64,000 nucleotides of DNA from Streptomyces sp. NBRC 109706 (GCF_000974485.1 NZ_BBOM01000011.1:62001-126000); one strand, 5' to 3'; counted from the stretch's first letter, positions 8,272 through 16,417 are shown. Translations and numbers: made by a program. The notes: a model not told the origin generated them from the sequence alone.

Positions 8272-9279
8272 GTGAGCCTGACCACACCGCCCGGCTGGTA
8301 CCCCGATCCGGAGGGCGTGCCGGGGGAGCCGGCCAGGGAGCGCTGGTGGGACGGGTCCGAGTGGACCGCCCATGTGCGCCCCACGGCCGAGGCGTTGGCC
8401 AAGACGCCCACGCTTCCCTCGGGTCCCTCCGGCACCGATACCGGTCCCGGCACCCCGCCGCCGTCCCGGGCCCCGGGCCATGCCCTGCCCACGCTGCCCA
8501 GCGGCGTCCCGGCCGGGCCGCCGCCGCGCCGGCCGCGCCGGCGGACGGCGCTGTTGTTCCTGTGCCTGGGCGCGCTCGGCCTCGCCCTGGCCGCCGCCGT
8601 CCTCGTCCCGCTGCTGCTGGACGGCGGCGGCCGGGACGGGGGACAGCGGGGCGGTCCCCGGCCCGGTCCCTCCACCGAACAGGGCGGACCGGACGGCGGG
8701 AACGGGGCCGACACCGGCGCCGAGTTGAGCGAACAGCGGGTGGACGGGGTCGCCCTCCCACTGCTCGACGGCTGGTCCGAACGCGAGGCGGCCGGCGGGG
8801 TCCTGCTGGTCCACGGCGGCTATCCCTGCCCGGCCGACGCCGAGTTGGACTGTCTGGAGGGCGGGGCCCAACTCCGGGCGCTGCCCGGCGCCGGCACCCT
8901 CTCCACCGAGGGGGTGGCCCGCGCCGACATCCCCGAGCTGCAGCGCGACGCCTACCCGCCGACGGCCTACGGCGGCGTCTTCGGCACCGAAGAACTGGCC
9001 GCCGAGCCGGTGACGGTGGCCGGTCAACCCGGCTACCGGGTGCGGGTCCGGCTCTCCACCCCGCTGGGCCACGCGCAGATCGAGTCGGTCGCCTTTGTCT
9101 CGCCCCAGGACCGGGACACCCTGCTGCTGTTGCGGCTCACCTGGGACGAGGTCGACAGCGCGCCGCCGTTGGAGGATCTGGCGGAGATCCTGCGCGGTAC
9201 CACCACCGTCTCCACCGGGTCAGGTACCGCCGCCGCCTGGCGCGCACGTAAAGTAACCCCGTTCGCGTGCGACGACTAG
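8272..9279 (+). CDS. DUF2510 membrane-anchored protein
   Basis: A 335-residue protein from a GTG start. Residues 5-40 form a DUF2510 domain (PPGWYPDPEG, then RWWDGSEWTAHV), a small tryptophan-rich module common on the cytoplasmic side of actinobacterial membrane proteins. A Pro-rich linker and a basic stretch lead to one transmembrane helix (about residues 88-112), and the C-terminal 200 residues are extracytoplasmic and acidic with three cysteines. The gene precedes another single-span protein and a type VII protease, so it may belong to a cell-envelope unit. Specific function is unknown. Confidence 0.7.
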   Translation: MSLTTPPGWYPDPEGVPGEPARERWWDGSEWTAHVRPTAEALAKTPTLPSGPSGTDTGPGTPPPSRAPGHALPTLPSGVPAGPPPRRPRRRTALLFLCLGALGLALAAAVLVPLLLDGGGRDGGQRGGPRPGPSTEQGGPDGGNGADTGAELSEQRVDGVALPLLDGWSEREAAGGVLLVHGGYPCPADAELDCLEGGAQLRALPGAGTLSTEGVARADIPELQRDAYPPTAYGGVFGTEELAAEPVTVAGQPGYRVRVRLSTPLGHAQIESVAFVSPQDRDTLLLLRLTWDEVDSAPPLEDLAEILRGTTTVSTGSGTAAAWRARKVTPFACDD

Positions 9280-9306
9280 GTCGCCGGTTGGCCGGGGAGT
9301 GGGCGG

Positions 9307-10290
9307 ATGAACACCGAGCAGGGGCCGCGTTCCACACCTGCGTCCCGGCTGCTCTCCGCGCGTTCGGCGGGGCCACCGCGCCCAACGGCCGTTCCACCGC
9401 TGCCCGGTGCACCGCCGCGCCCCGGCGCCCCGCCCCAACCGAGCGTCCCGCCCCGCCCGTTCGCGCCGCCCCGTCCCGTCAACGCGCCCCACGCCGTCTC
9501 GCGGGAGGGACGGGCGCCGCGCGTGCTGGTCCCACGGTTGCCGGTGCGGCTGGTCGGCGCGATCGTCTGTCTGGTGCTGGGCACCGGGCTGTTGGGCGGT
9601 GCCGCCGCCGGCAGCTGGCTCTCCGGCGGGGAGGACCGGGCGCGGGCGGACGCGACGGCCTGGACCGAAGGGCGTGATCTCTGGCGGGAGTTGCCGGTCG
9701 ACGAGCTGTTCCCGCCCGAGCTGACCTCGGCCGAGGCGGGCCCCGGCGGCGCCGACCGCCGCTGGCTGCGCCTCGGCGTCGCCCCGGACGGCGGCTGCGC
9801 CGACGCCTTCGACCCGCTGCTCAGCGAGGTGCTGTCCGCCGCCGGCTGCCACCGGCTGGTCCGCGCCACCTACACCGACGAGACGAGGACCACCGTCACC
9901 ACCGTGGGACTGCTCTTCACCACCGCCGACCCGGGCGGCACCGCCGCGCTCGTCGGACGCTTCGCCGACGAGGGGTTGGGCGAGCGCACCGATCTGCTGC
10001 CCCGCCCGTTCGCCGTTTCCGGCACCCCGGCCGAGGACTTCGGCGACCGGCAACGCGGCTCCTGGAGCATCGAGGTGGACGAGCGACTGCCCGTCGTCGC
10101 CTGGTCGGTGACCGGCTTCGCCGACGGGCGCTCCGTCGGCACGCCGGTGCCGGCCGCCGAGGCCACCGCCGAAGGCGCCGACAGCGCGGTGGCGTTGGCC
10201 GGTCTCGGGCATGACAGCCTGGGCGTGCTGGAACGGATCGTCGAACCGCTGCACGAGGCGCATGCCGCCCGCACCGGGGGCGGGGTATGA
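9307..10290 (+). CDS. Proline-rich single-span membrane protein next to mycosin
   Basis: A 327-residue protein. Residues 20-60 are a Pro/Arg repeat-like cytoplasmic segment (PPRPGAPPQPSVPPRP type); a transmembrane helix lies at about 78-100; the rest is extracytoplasmic, acidic, with a Cys pair at DGGCAD and SAAGCH. The domain layout parallels the preceding DUF2510 protein. Its stop overlaps the mycosin start by 4 bp (ATGA), indicating translational coupling and a shared role at the cell surface. I do not recognise a named family. Confidence 0.65.
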   Translation: MNTEQGPRSTPASRLLSARSAGPPRPTAVPPLPGAPPRPGAPPQPSVPPRPFAPPRPVNAPHAVSREGRAPRVLVPRLPVRLVGAIVCLVLGTGLLGGAAAGSWLSGGEDRARADATAWTEGRDLWRELPVDELFPPELTSAEAGPGGADRRWLRLGVAPDGGCADAFDPLLSEVLSAAGCHRLVRATYTDETRTTVTTVGLLFTTADPGGTAALVGRFADEGLGERTDLLPRPFAVSGTPAEDFGDRQRGSWSIEVDERLPVVAWSVTGFADGRSVGTPVPAAEATAEGADSAVALAGLGHDSLGVLERIVEPLHEAHAARTGGGV

Positions 10291-11492
10291 GGACGCGTCG
10301 GCTGGCGGGGGCGGCGCTCGCCGTGGTGGGGGCGCTGGTCGCCCTCGTCGGCCCGGGCGCGGGCCCGGCCGCCGCCGACACCACCAGGGAGCAGCAGCGC
10401 TGGGCGCTGGACCAGATCAACGCCTCCGCCGCCTGGGAGTTCACCCAGGGCGAGGGGGTCACCGTCGCCGTGCTGGACACCGGGGTGGACGCCGACCACC
10501 AGGATCTGGCGGGCAACGTCCTGCCGGGCCGCGATCTCGTCGGGATGGGCGCCGAGCCCGGCGAGCGGCACTGGGCCGAGCACGGCACCGCCATGGCCGG
10601 CATCATCGCCGGCACCGGCCACGGCCGGAACAACGAGGACGGCGTGATAGGCGTCGCCCCCCGGGCCCGGATCCTGCCGGTGCGGGTGCTGCTTGAGGAC
10701 GACGACCCGCAGCGCGACGAGGCCAGGGACGAGCGGGCCGGCGCCCTGGCCGACGGCATCCGCTGGGCCGCCGACCAGGGCGCCGACGTGATCAACCTCT
10801 CGCTGGGCGACGACAGCGAATCGGCCCACCCCGACCCGGAGGAGGACGCCGCCGTCCGCTACGCGCTCGCCAGGGGCGCCGTGGTGGTGGCCTCGGCCGG
10901 CAACGGCGGCGAGAACGGCGATCCGGTCTCCTACCCGGCCGGGTACCCGGGGGTGATCGCGGTGACGGCGGTGGACCGGAGCGGCAGCCCCGCCGAGTTC
11001 TCCACCCGGCGCTGGTACGCGGCGGTGAGTGCCCCGGGCAAGGACGTGATCGTGGCCGACCCGGACGGCCGCTACTACACCGGCTGGGGCACCTCGGCGG
11101 CCGCGGCCTTCGTCTCGGGATGCGCGGCGCTGCTGCTCTCCGCGCATCCGGACCTCACCCCGGCCGAGGTGCGCGAACTGCTCACCGAGACCGCCCAACA
11201 CCCGCCGGACGGCGGCCGCAACGACGCGCTGGGCAGCGGGATCGTCGACGCGGGGGCCGCGATCGAGGCGGCCAACGAACGGGCCGGCGCCCCGGTCGTC
11301 GAGCCGGCCGAGACCTACGGCGGCGAGTACTTCGGCCCGGGGCCCACGCCCAGGGAGGGCGGCGGTGGTGGCGGCTGGCTGGCCCCGGCGGCCGGCGCCA
11401 CGGGGGTGCTGCTGCTCGGCGCTGGGGGCTGGCTGCTGGTGCGTCGCGCCAGGGCCGGACGCCCGCACCCCGCCCTGGACCGACGGTTCTGA
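10287..11492 (+). CDS. mycP: Type VII secretion-associated serine protease (mycosin)
   Basis: A 401-residue subtilisin-family (S8) protease. There is a Sec signal peptide at residues 1-30 (cut near AAA-DT). The triad is visible: Asp64 in VAVLDTGVD, His99 in HGTAMAG and Ser270 in GTSAAAAFVSG, with the oxyanion Asn206 in ASAGNGG. A Gly-rich linker and a C-terminal transmembrane helix (about 366-386) followed by Arg-rich residues anchor it on the outer face of the membrane, as in mycosins. In mycobacteria these proteases are partners of ESX secretion; here no eccC, eccB, eccD or WXG100 gene lies within the window. All catalytic residues are intact. Confidence 0.88.
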   Translation: MRTRRLAGAALAVVGALVALVGPGAGPAAADTTREQQRWALDQINASAAWEFTQGEGVTVAVLDTGVDADHQDLAGNVLPGRDLVGMGAEPGERHWAEHGTAMAGIIAGTGHGRNNEDGVIGVAPRARILPVRVLLEDDDPQRDEARDERAGALADGIRWAADQGADVINLSLGDDSESAHPDPEEDAAVRYALARGAVVVASAGNGGENGDPVSYPAGYPGVIAVTAVDRSGSPAEFSTRRWYAAVSAPGKDVIVADPDGRYYTGWGTSAAAAFVSGCAALLLSAHPDLTPAEVRELLTETAQHPPDGGRNDALGSGIVDAGAAIEAANERAGAPVVEPAETYGGEYFGPGPTPREGGGGGGWLAPAAGATGVLLLGAGGWLLVRRARAGRPHPALDRRF

Positions 11493-11503
11493 TCGACCCT
11501 GAC

Positions 11504-12490
11504 TCAGGTGGTCGGCGCCAGCGGCTCGGCCGGGTCCAACGCCGCGACCGCCGTCCTGGCCGCCCACTCGACGGCCGCTATCCCCGCCTCCTGGGTGGGA
11601 TGGCCGTCGGACACCACGGCTATCAGATACTCCTGCCCCCCGGCCCGCACCCGGCCGATGCTGTTGACGTCCCACAGCCCGGTCTCCGTCCTGGGCAGCC
11701 AGCCGTTCTTCAGCTCGAACGTCTCGTCGGCCGCCGCCGAGACCCCCCACCGCTGACCGTCGACCACCGTCGCCATCAGCTCCTGGAGATAGTCCCGGGA
11801 CGTCGGGGTGAGCGGCGAATCGGCCGTGTAGACGGCCCGCAGCAGGGCTATCTGGTCGGCGCTGGTGGTCTGGGTGAGCCCCCAGTGCCCGTCGTGGCCG
11901 GGGATGGTCGAGGTCAGGCCGAGCCGTTCGTTCGCCTCGGCCAGGCCGCTCGCGCCGCCGATCAGCCACCACAGCGCGTCCGTCGCCGCGTTGTCGCTGG
12001 CCCGGATCATGACATCGGCCCGCTCCTGCTCCAGGTCGGTCAGCTCCCGCCCCTCGTCCTGCGCCCGCAGCAGCAGCGCGGCCAGTATCTCCACCTTGAC
12101 GATGCTCGCGGTGTCGAACCGCTCGGCGCCGAAGGTGGCGCTCGCGCCGCTCTCCAGGGCCAGCACCGACACCGAGAGCCGGGCGCTGGGCTCGACCGCC
12201 AGCGGGGCCATGGCGTTCGCCAGCCGCGCGTCGGACCTCGGATCGGACAGCGGGAGCCGCGCCTCCCCTGCGGGCGGACGCTGATCCAGGGAGTCCTCCA
12301 CCAGGCTGTCCTCCCGCGCCGCTCCGGCCTCCGCCACATCCTGCGCCGAGGCCCCCGCGTCGCCGCCCGACAGCGCCAGCGGCGAGGCGTCCCCCGACAC
12401 CGAGAACGCCAGCAGCGTGCCCGCCAGGGCGGTGTTCACCAGCAGGACGGGACGAAACCGTCGTGCCGGCGGCGGGGCGTTCACATTCAT
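11504..12490 (-). CDS. Exported beta-lactamase-fold serine hydrolase
   Basis: A 328-residue class A beta-lactamase-like or D,D-peptidase-like protein. Residues 9-33 form an N-terminal hydrophobic segment that is a signal peptide or anchor. The active-site motifs are SIVK (Ser129, Lys132) and SDN (165-167); the third motif is KNG (261-263) instead of KTG/KSG. The start at ATG 12490 gives a normal signal sequence; an ATG at 12514 would add 8 residues. It converges on mycP with only 11 bp between the stops. Such proteins in Streptomyces are mostly of unknown physiological role; beta-lactam resistance should not be assumed. Confidence 0.8.
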   Translation of the reverse strand: MNVNAPPPARRFRPVLLVNTALAGTLLAFSVSGDASPLALSGGDAGASAQDVAEAGAAREDSLVEDSLDQRPPAGEARLPLSDPRSDARLANAMAPLAVEPSARLSVSVLALESGASATFGAERFDTASIVKVEILAALLLRAQDEGRELTDLEQERADVMIRASDNAATDALWWLIGGASGLAEANERLGLTSTIPGHDGHWGLTQTTSADQIALLRAVYTADSPLTPTSRDYLQELMATVVDGQRWGVSAAADETFELKNGWLPRTETGLWDVNSIGRVRAGGQEYLIAVVSDGHPTQEAGIAAVEWAARTAVAALDPAEPLAPTT

Positions 12491-12620
12491 AATGTTGAAC
12501 GGTAACTCGCACACTTACGCGAGTCACCGGTTGATGTATGAAAACCGGGTAACAGCGGGTGAGCGCCGGGCCGCCCACCGGTGGCCGGTGGTCGGCCGGG
12601 GGCCAGGCGGACGCGCTGGA

Positions 12621-12626
12621 TACCCT
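12621..12626 (+). promoter_or_regulatory. -10 element TACCCT, leaderless start of the SseB-family gene
   Basis: TACCCT ends 6 bp before the GTG at 12633, with no ribosome-binding site between them. This spacing is the signature of leaderless mRNAs in Streptomyces and supports the GTG rather than the ATG three codons later. Confidence 0.5.
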
Positions 12627-12632
12627 CGACGG

Positions 12633-13361
12633 GTGGCTCTCATGAACATTCCCCAGCCCGCCTTCGCCGACGACGACGGCACCGCCGACCCCGCCCTGCG
12701 CGCGGCCCTCGACCGCTGGGTCGATGATCCGGCCGGCGCCCGCCCCGCCGTGCTCGCCGCCCTGGCCGGGACCCGCCTGCTGGCCCCCGTCGTCGCGGTC
12801 CTGGGGGAGACGGAGACGGACGAGGCCGGGCTCCGCCGGGAGAAGAGCAGCGAGATGGCGTTGCTCACCCTCCGGCTGCCCGACGGCCGGCGCGCGCTGC
12901 CGGTGTTCACCGCCATCGAGACGCTGACCCGCTGGCGGCCCGAGGCGCGCCCGGTGCCCGTCACCCCCGCGCAGGCGCTGGCCGCCGCCGTCCAGGAGGG
13001 CGCCGGCGCCCTGGTGCTCGACGTCGCCGGGCCGGTGGCCTTCGAGGTGGCCGGGCCCGCGCTGCGGGCCCTGGCCGACGGCGGCGCCCCGGCCGGCCGG
13101 CCGGCGGTGCTCGACGGGGTGCGGGCGGTGCTGCGGAGCCAACCGGACGTCCTCGCCGCCCAGTTGGTCCCCGGCGGGGAGGCCGACGGCACCCTCGCCG
13201 TGCTGCTGGAGCCGTCCGCCGAGCCCGCCGTGGTGGCCCGCGCGCTGGCCGGCGCGCTCGCCGCGCACCAGGACCTCAGGGCCCATCTGGTGCGCGGTCT
13301 CCAGCTGGCGATCCTGCCGCCCGGCAGCGGCCTGCCGGGAGAGCCCACCTATCGGCGGTGA
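12633..13361 (+). CDS. SseB N-terminal-domain protein
   Basis: A 242-residue soluble protein that begins ALMNIPQPAFADDDGTAD from the GTG and carries the conserved block LLAPVVAVLGETETDEAGLRREKSSEMALLTL, then LPVFTAIETLTRW, typical of the actinobacterial SseB family found between the translation genes and arg genes in Streptomyces. The C-terminal half repeats a similar alpha/beta pattern. The molecular role is not known. The start choice rests on the leaderless -10 element; ATG 12642 would drop three residues. Confidence 0.75.
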   Translation: MALMNIPQPAFADDDGTADPALRAALDRWVDDPAGARPAVLAALAGTRLLAPVVAVLGETETDEAGLRREKSSEMALLTLRLPDGRRALPVFTAIETLTRWRPEARPVPVTPAQALAAAVQEGAGALVLDVAGPVAFEVAGPALRALADGGAPAGRPAVLDGVRAVLRSQPDVLAAQLVPGGEADGTLAVLLEPSAEPAVVARALAGALAAHQDLRAHLVRGLQLAILPPGSGLPGEPTYRR

Positions 13362-13379
13362 CCGCCCGGCGGCGTCACC
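13357..13379 (+). terminator. Hairpin overlapping the SseB-family stop codon
   Basis: GGTGAC (13357-13362) pairs with GTCACC (13374-13379), and an inner GCC/GGC pair extends the stem across a one-base bulge. The stop codon lies in the left arm. No U-tract. Confidence 0.4.
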
Positions 13380-13470
13380 CGGCCGGCCCCGCCGACATGC
13401 GAGGCGCCGGCGGGTGGCCAAGACTGCGAGCAGATCTGCTGGGCACTTCCGCTAGGCACTGGAGGGCGCC

Positions 13471-14319
13471 ATGTCCGCCGAGAGCTCCGACGAGAGAACG
13501 GCCGGTACGTCGGCCGAGAGCGACCCCAGGTCGCTGGTGGCCGAACTGCTGGGAACGCTGGTCCTCGTCTTCTTCGCCGTGGGGTCGGCGGTGCTGGCCG
13601 GGGAGTTCATCGGCAGCCTCGGCATCGCCCTCACCTTCGGCTTCACCCTGGTCGCCCTCGCCTATGTGCTGGGCCCCGTCTCCGGCGCGCATCTGAACCC
13701 GGCGGTCACGCTGGGCATGCTGCTGGCCGGCCGGATGTCCCCGCGCGCCGCCCTCGGCTACTGGGTGGCCCAGCTGGTGGGCGCGATCGTCGGCGCCGCG
13801 CTGCTCTTCCTGGTGGCGCACCAGGTGCCCGGGCTCAAGACCGGGGAGGCGTTCGGCAGCAACGGGTACGGGCACCGTTCCGCCGTCGGCCTGAGCATCG
13901 CCGGCTCGTTTGTCGCCGAGGTGATGCTGGCCGCGCTGCTGGTTTTCGTCTACCTCTCGGTGACCAGGACGATCACCCTCCGCAGCCTGGACGGGCTGCC
14001 GGTGGGCCTGACCCTGGCGGCGGTCAGCCTGATCGGCATCCCGCTCACCGGGGCCTCGCTCAACCCGGCGCGCTCCATCGGCCCGGCGCTGTTCGCCGGC
14101 GGCGACGCGCTGATCCAGCTCTGGCTCTTCGTGCTGGCGCCACTGGTCGGCGCCGCCGTCGCGGTGCTGGCCCACCGCTTCACCCACGAACGTCCGGAGG
14201 CGTGGTTCCACGACATCCCCTGGCTCTCCGACAAGCTCGGCAAGTCGGGGAAATCGGGGAAGCCGGCCGGAGCGCGGAAGGCGGGCGGGGTCGGTACGGA
14301 CGCGGGGACTAGCGAATGA
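13471..14319 (+). CDS. Major intrinsic protein (aquaporin Z-like channel)
   Basis: A 282-residue MIP-family channel with six transmembrane helices and two re-entrant loops. The two pore motifs are intact: HLNPAVT (Asn76-Pro-Ala78) and SLNPARS (Asn198-Pro-Ala200). The second NPA is followed by Arg201, the selectivity-filter arginine; the small side chains and His expected of water-selective AqpZ cannot all be assigned by eye, so glycerol transport is not excluded. The C-terminal tail is Lys/Gly-rich with a GKSGKSGK repeat. The 3' end overlaps the convergent DUF1844 gene by 11 bp. Confidence 0.9.
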   Translation: MSAESSDERTAGTSAESDPRSLVAELLGTLVLVFFAVGSAVLAGEFIGSLGIALTFGFTLVALAYVLGPVSGAHLNPAVTLGMLLAGRMSPRAALGYWVAQLVGAIVGAALLFLVAHQVPGLKTGEAFGSNGYGHRSAVGLSIAGSFVAEVMLAALLVFVYLSVTRTITLRSLDGLPVGLTLAAVSLIGIPLTGASLNPARSIGPALFAGGDALIQLWLFVLAPLVGAAVAVLAHRFTHERPEAWFHDIPWLSDKLGKSGKSGKPAGARKAGGVGTDAGTSE

Positions 14320-14680
14320 CAGGGCCGGTGTACTTCTCGCCCGGTCCCTGCCCCGGCTCGTCCGGCACGGCCGACTCCTCGTGGAACGCCAGCTGGAGCG
14401 ATTTGAGCCCGTCCCTGAGGGGCGCCGCGTGATAGGTGCCGATCTCGCCGGCGCTGGCGGTCACCAGACCGGCCAGCGCGGTGATCAGCTTGCGGGCCTC
14501 GTCCAGGTCCTTGTGCCCCTCGCCGCCCTCGGCCAGCCCCAGGTTGACCGCGGCCGAACTCATCAGATGGACCGCGACGGTGGTGATCACCTCGACCGCG
14601 GGGACATCGGCGATATCCCTGGTCAGGTCCGCCACGTCGGGGCTCTGGGCGGGCTCGGGGGCGGGGGCTGCGTCGCTCAT
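14309..14680 (-). CDS. DUF1844 protein
   Basis: A 123-residue protein of the DUF1844 family, with the core EVITTVAVHLMSSAAVNLGL followed by LDEARKLITALAGLVTA, which is helical and partly hydrophobic but lacks clear transmembrane segments. It is a fixed neighbour of infC in Streptomyces, transcribed divergently from it. ATG 14680 is selected because a TAGGCT -10 element ends 7 bp before it and because upstream residues are low-complexity. Function is unknown. Confidence 0.75.
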   Translation of the reverse strand: MSDAAPAPEPAQSPDVADLTRDIADVPAVEVITTVAVHLMSSAAVNLGLAEGGEGHKDLDEARKLITALAGLVTASAGEIGTYHAAPLRDGLKSLQLAFHEESAVPDEPGQGPGEKYTGPVIR

Positions 14681-14687
14681 GGCGCCC

Positions 14688-14693
14688 AGCCTA
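14688..14693 (-). promoter_or_regulatory. -10 element TAGGCT, leaderless start of the DUF1844 gene
   Basis: On the minus strand TAGGCT ends 7 bp before ATG 14680 and no Shine-Dalgarno sequence intervenes, so a leaderless mRNA is inferred. Confidence 0.5.
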
Positions 14694-14769
14694 GGTCGCG
14701 TTTCCCGGCGCCAGAACCGGGGGCGGGCCCCGCCGCCGGGAGCGGCTGTGTGCCCTCCGCGAGGTGGTG

Positions 14770-14775
14770 TAACCT
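14770..14775 (+). promoter_or_regulatory. Likely -10 element of the infC-rpmI-rplT operon
   Basis: TAACCT matches TANNNT, is the only good hexamer in the gap, and is followed by 250 nt of leader before infC. The -35 region is not clear. Confidence 0.4.
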
Positions 14776-14780
14776 GGAGG

Positions 14781-15029
14781 GTGACCGGCCGGACATCTGT
14801 GTGTGCGGCCCGCAAGTGGAGGCTCCGCGCTCCCACCTCACCGACCCACGGGGTCGGGAGGTCTTTGGTCAGGCAGCGCCCCGTGGTTTCGCCGCGTCGG
14901 TGCTCCCGGTCTGTCTCGGAGCCCCGCCTGTGTTACCGGTCGGGGCGTTTTTTACGCCGTCGAACGGTGGTCACACGATCTAGCGCGGCTGTCCGCCAGA
15001 CATCCGCGCGGCGTAACCGAGGAGGCCCC
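14781..15029 (+). promoter_or_regulatory. infC operon leader with hairpins and an intrinsic terminator (probable attenuator)
   Basis: This leader of about 250 nt precedes infC. It holds a perfect 7-bp hairpin (14841-14847 with 14851-14857, loop ACG), flanked by CTCCC and GGGAG that could extend or rearrange it, and then a true intrinsic terminator: GCCCCG 14921-14926, CGGGGC 14941-14946, and six T at 14948-14953. A U-tract terminator is rare in this genome, so its place inside an operon leader points to transcription attenuation. In Firmicutes an L20-binding leader controls the same operon; whether L20 binds here is inference. Confidence 0.6.
14921..14953 (+). terminator. Intrinsic terminator inside the infC leader
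   Basis: A 6-bp G/C stem (14921-14926 with 14941-14946) is followed by G and six T residues. It lies 77 bp before infC, with no gene ending upstream on this strand, so it should act as a regulated (attenuating) terminator. Confidence 0.65.
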
Positions 15030-15620
15030 ATCAGCGCCGAGCCCCGTATCAACGACCGGATTCGCGTCCCCGAGGTGCGACTCGTCGGTCCCAGCGGCGA
15101 GCAGGTCGGCATCGTGCCGCTTGCCAAGGCCCTGGAGCTTGCGCAGGAGTACGACCTGGACCTGGTCGAGGTGGCGGCGAACGCCCGCCCGCCGGTCTGC
15201 AAGCTCATGGACTACGGAAAGTTCAAGTACGAGTCGGCCCTGAAGGCACGTGAGGCGCGCAAGAACCAGGCGCACACGGTCATCAAGGAGATGAAGCTCC
15301 GGCCGAAGATCGACCCGCACGACTATGACACCAAGAAGGGTCATGTCGTCCGGTTCCTCAAGCAGGGGGACAAGGTCAAGATCACGATCATGTTCCGCGG
15401 TCGTGAGCAGTCCCGCCCCGAGTTGGGCTTCCGACTGCTCCAGCGCCTCGCGGAGGACGTCCAGGATCTGGGCTTTGTGGAGTCCAACCCCAAGCAGGAC
15501 GGACGCAACATGATCATGGTTCTCGGTCCGCACAAGAAGAAGACCGAGGCGATGGCCGAGGCGCGTGAGGCTCAGGCCGCTCGCAAGGCCGAACGCCAGC
15601 AGGGCAAGACGACGGCCTGA
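15030..15620 (+). CDS. infC: Translation initiation factor IF-3 (ATC start codon)
   Basis: IF-3 prevents premature 50S joining and proofreads the start codon. The 196-residue protein begins SAEPRINDRIRVPEVRLVG and contains both IF3 domains: IF3-N with the block VCKLMDYGKFKYE, and IF3-C with KMKLRPKIDPHDYDTK-like and NMIMVLGPHKK sequences. The C-terminal tail is Lys/Glu/Ala-rich. No ATG or GTG fits; the codon with a proper ribosome-binding site (GAGGAGG at 15019-15025) is ATC at 15030. Rare AUU/AUC starts are a known device by which IF-3 represses its own translation. A GTG about 64 bases upstream is in frame but has no ribosome-binding site. Confidence 0.92.
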   Translation: MSAEPRINDRIRVPEVRLVGPSGEQVGIVPLAKALELAQEYDLDLVEVAANARPPVCKLMDYGKFKYESALKAREARKNQAHTVIKEMKLRPKIDPHDYDTKKGHVVRFLKQGDKVKITIMFRGREQSRPELGFRLLQRLAEDVQDLGFVESNPKQDGRNMIMVLGPHKKKTEAMAEAREAQAARKAERQQGKTTA

Positions 15621-15678
15621 CCGGCCGCGGCCCCGCTGGGTTACGAGGATTCAGGAACGACGAGGAGAGTACGGCGAC

Positions 15679-15873
15679 ATGCCGAAGAACAAGTCCCACA
15701 CCGGTGCCGGCAAGCGGTTCAAGCTCAGTGGCTCCGGCAAGGTGATGCGCCAGCGCGCAGGTCGCCGTCACTACCTGGAGCACAAGTCGTCCACGTTGAC
15801 CCGGCGGCTCGCCGGCACCGCGGAGACCGCCCCGGCCGACGCCAAGAGGATCAAGAAGCTTCTCGCGAAGTGA
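15679..15873 (+). CDS. rpmI: 50S ribosomal protein L35
   Basis: A 64-residue, strongly basic ribosomal protein with the L35 signature PKNKSHTGAGKRFKLSGSGK at the start and RAGRRHYLEHKSS in the middle. It lies 58 bp after infC and before rplT, the universal infC-rpmI-rplT order. The ATG is preceded by GAGGAGAG (15662-15669), a ribosome-binding site. The 105-bp gap to rplT holds no gene. Confidence 0.97.
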   Translation: MPKNKSHTGAGKRFKLSGSGKVMRQRAGRRHYLEHKSSTLTRRLAGTAETAPADAKRIKKLLAK

Positions 15874-15981
15874 TCCGCCCACGACCGCCCCGACACCCGG
15901 CGGCGGTCGGCGGACCGACCGGGACCCATCCGTTCCGGGCCGTGTGACGATTCCCACGGCCCCGCTACAAGGAGTACACAC

Positions 15982-16365
15982 GTGGCACGCGTCAAGCGGG
16001 CAGTCAACGCCCACAAGAAGCGCCGGGCGATTCTGGAACAGGCCAGCGGCTACCGCGGCCAGCGCTCGCGGCTGTACCGCAAGGCGAAGGAGCAGGTCAC
16101 CCACTCCCTCGTCTACAACTACAACGACCGTAAGAAGCGCAAGGGCGACTTCCGGCAGCTGTGGATCCAGCGGATCAACGCCGCCGCCCGCGCCAACGGC
16201 GTCACCTACAACCGCTTCATCCAGGGCCTGAAGGCCGCTGAGATCGAGGTGGACCGCAAGATGCTCGCCGAGCTGGCGGTCAACGACCCGGGCGCCTTCG
16301 CGGTGCTGGTCGAGACGGCGCAGAAGGCGCTTCCGAGCGACGTCAACGCGCCCAAGGCCGCCTGA
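15982..16365 (+). CDS. rplT: 50S ribosomal protein L20
   Basis: A 127-residue L20, which organises 23S rRNA early in 50S assembly. It starts ARVKRAVNAHKKRRAILEQA and has the block YRGQRSRLYRKAKEQV; the C-terminal helical domain (LWIQRINAAARANG, MLAELAVNDPGAF) is the part that binds rRNA and, in Firmicutes and E. coli, its own mRNA. The GTG at 15982 follows AAGGAG at 15969-15974. A strong hairpin follows the stop. Confidence 0.97.
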   Translation: MARVKRAVNAHKKRRAILEQASGYRGQRSRLYRKAKEQVTHSLVYNYNDRKKRKGDFRQLWIQRINAAARANGVTYNRFIQGLKAAEIEVDRKMLAELAVNDPGAFAVLVETAQKALPSDVNAPKAA

Positions 16366-16388
16366 CCCACTCGCGGCACGCGCTTTCC

Positions 16389-16417
16389 GGACCCGCAGGC
16401 AGACCGCCTGCGGGTCC
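16389..16417 (+). terminator. Terminator of the infC-rpmI-rplT operon
   Basis: A perfect 12-bp stem (16389-16400 with 16406-16417), loop of 5 nt, 23 bp after the rplT stop. No U-tract, as is normal for this group. Confidence 0.75.

Noticed and set aside
9870..13421. A 1183-codon minus-strand open frame
   Set aside because: It is antisense to mycP and spans several real genes on both strands, without any domain.
14688..14776. ATG at 14836 (minus) as start of the DUF1844 gene
   Set aside because: The additional 52 residues are low-complexity, overlap the infC promoter, and a leaderless -10 fits ATG 14680.
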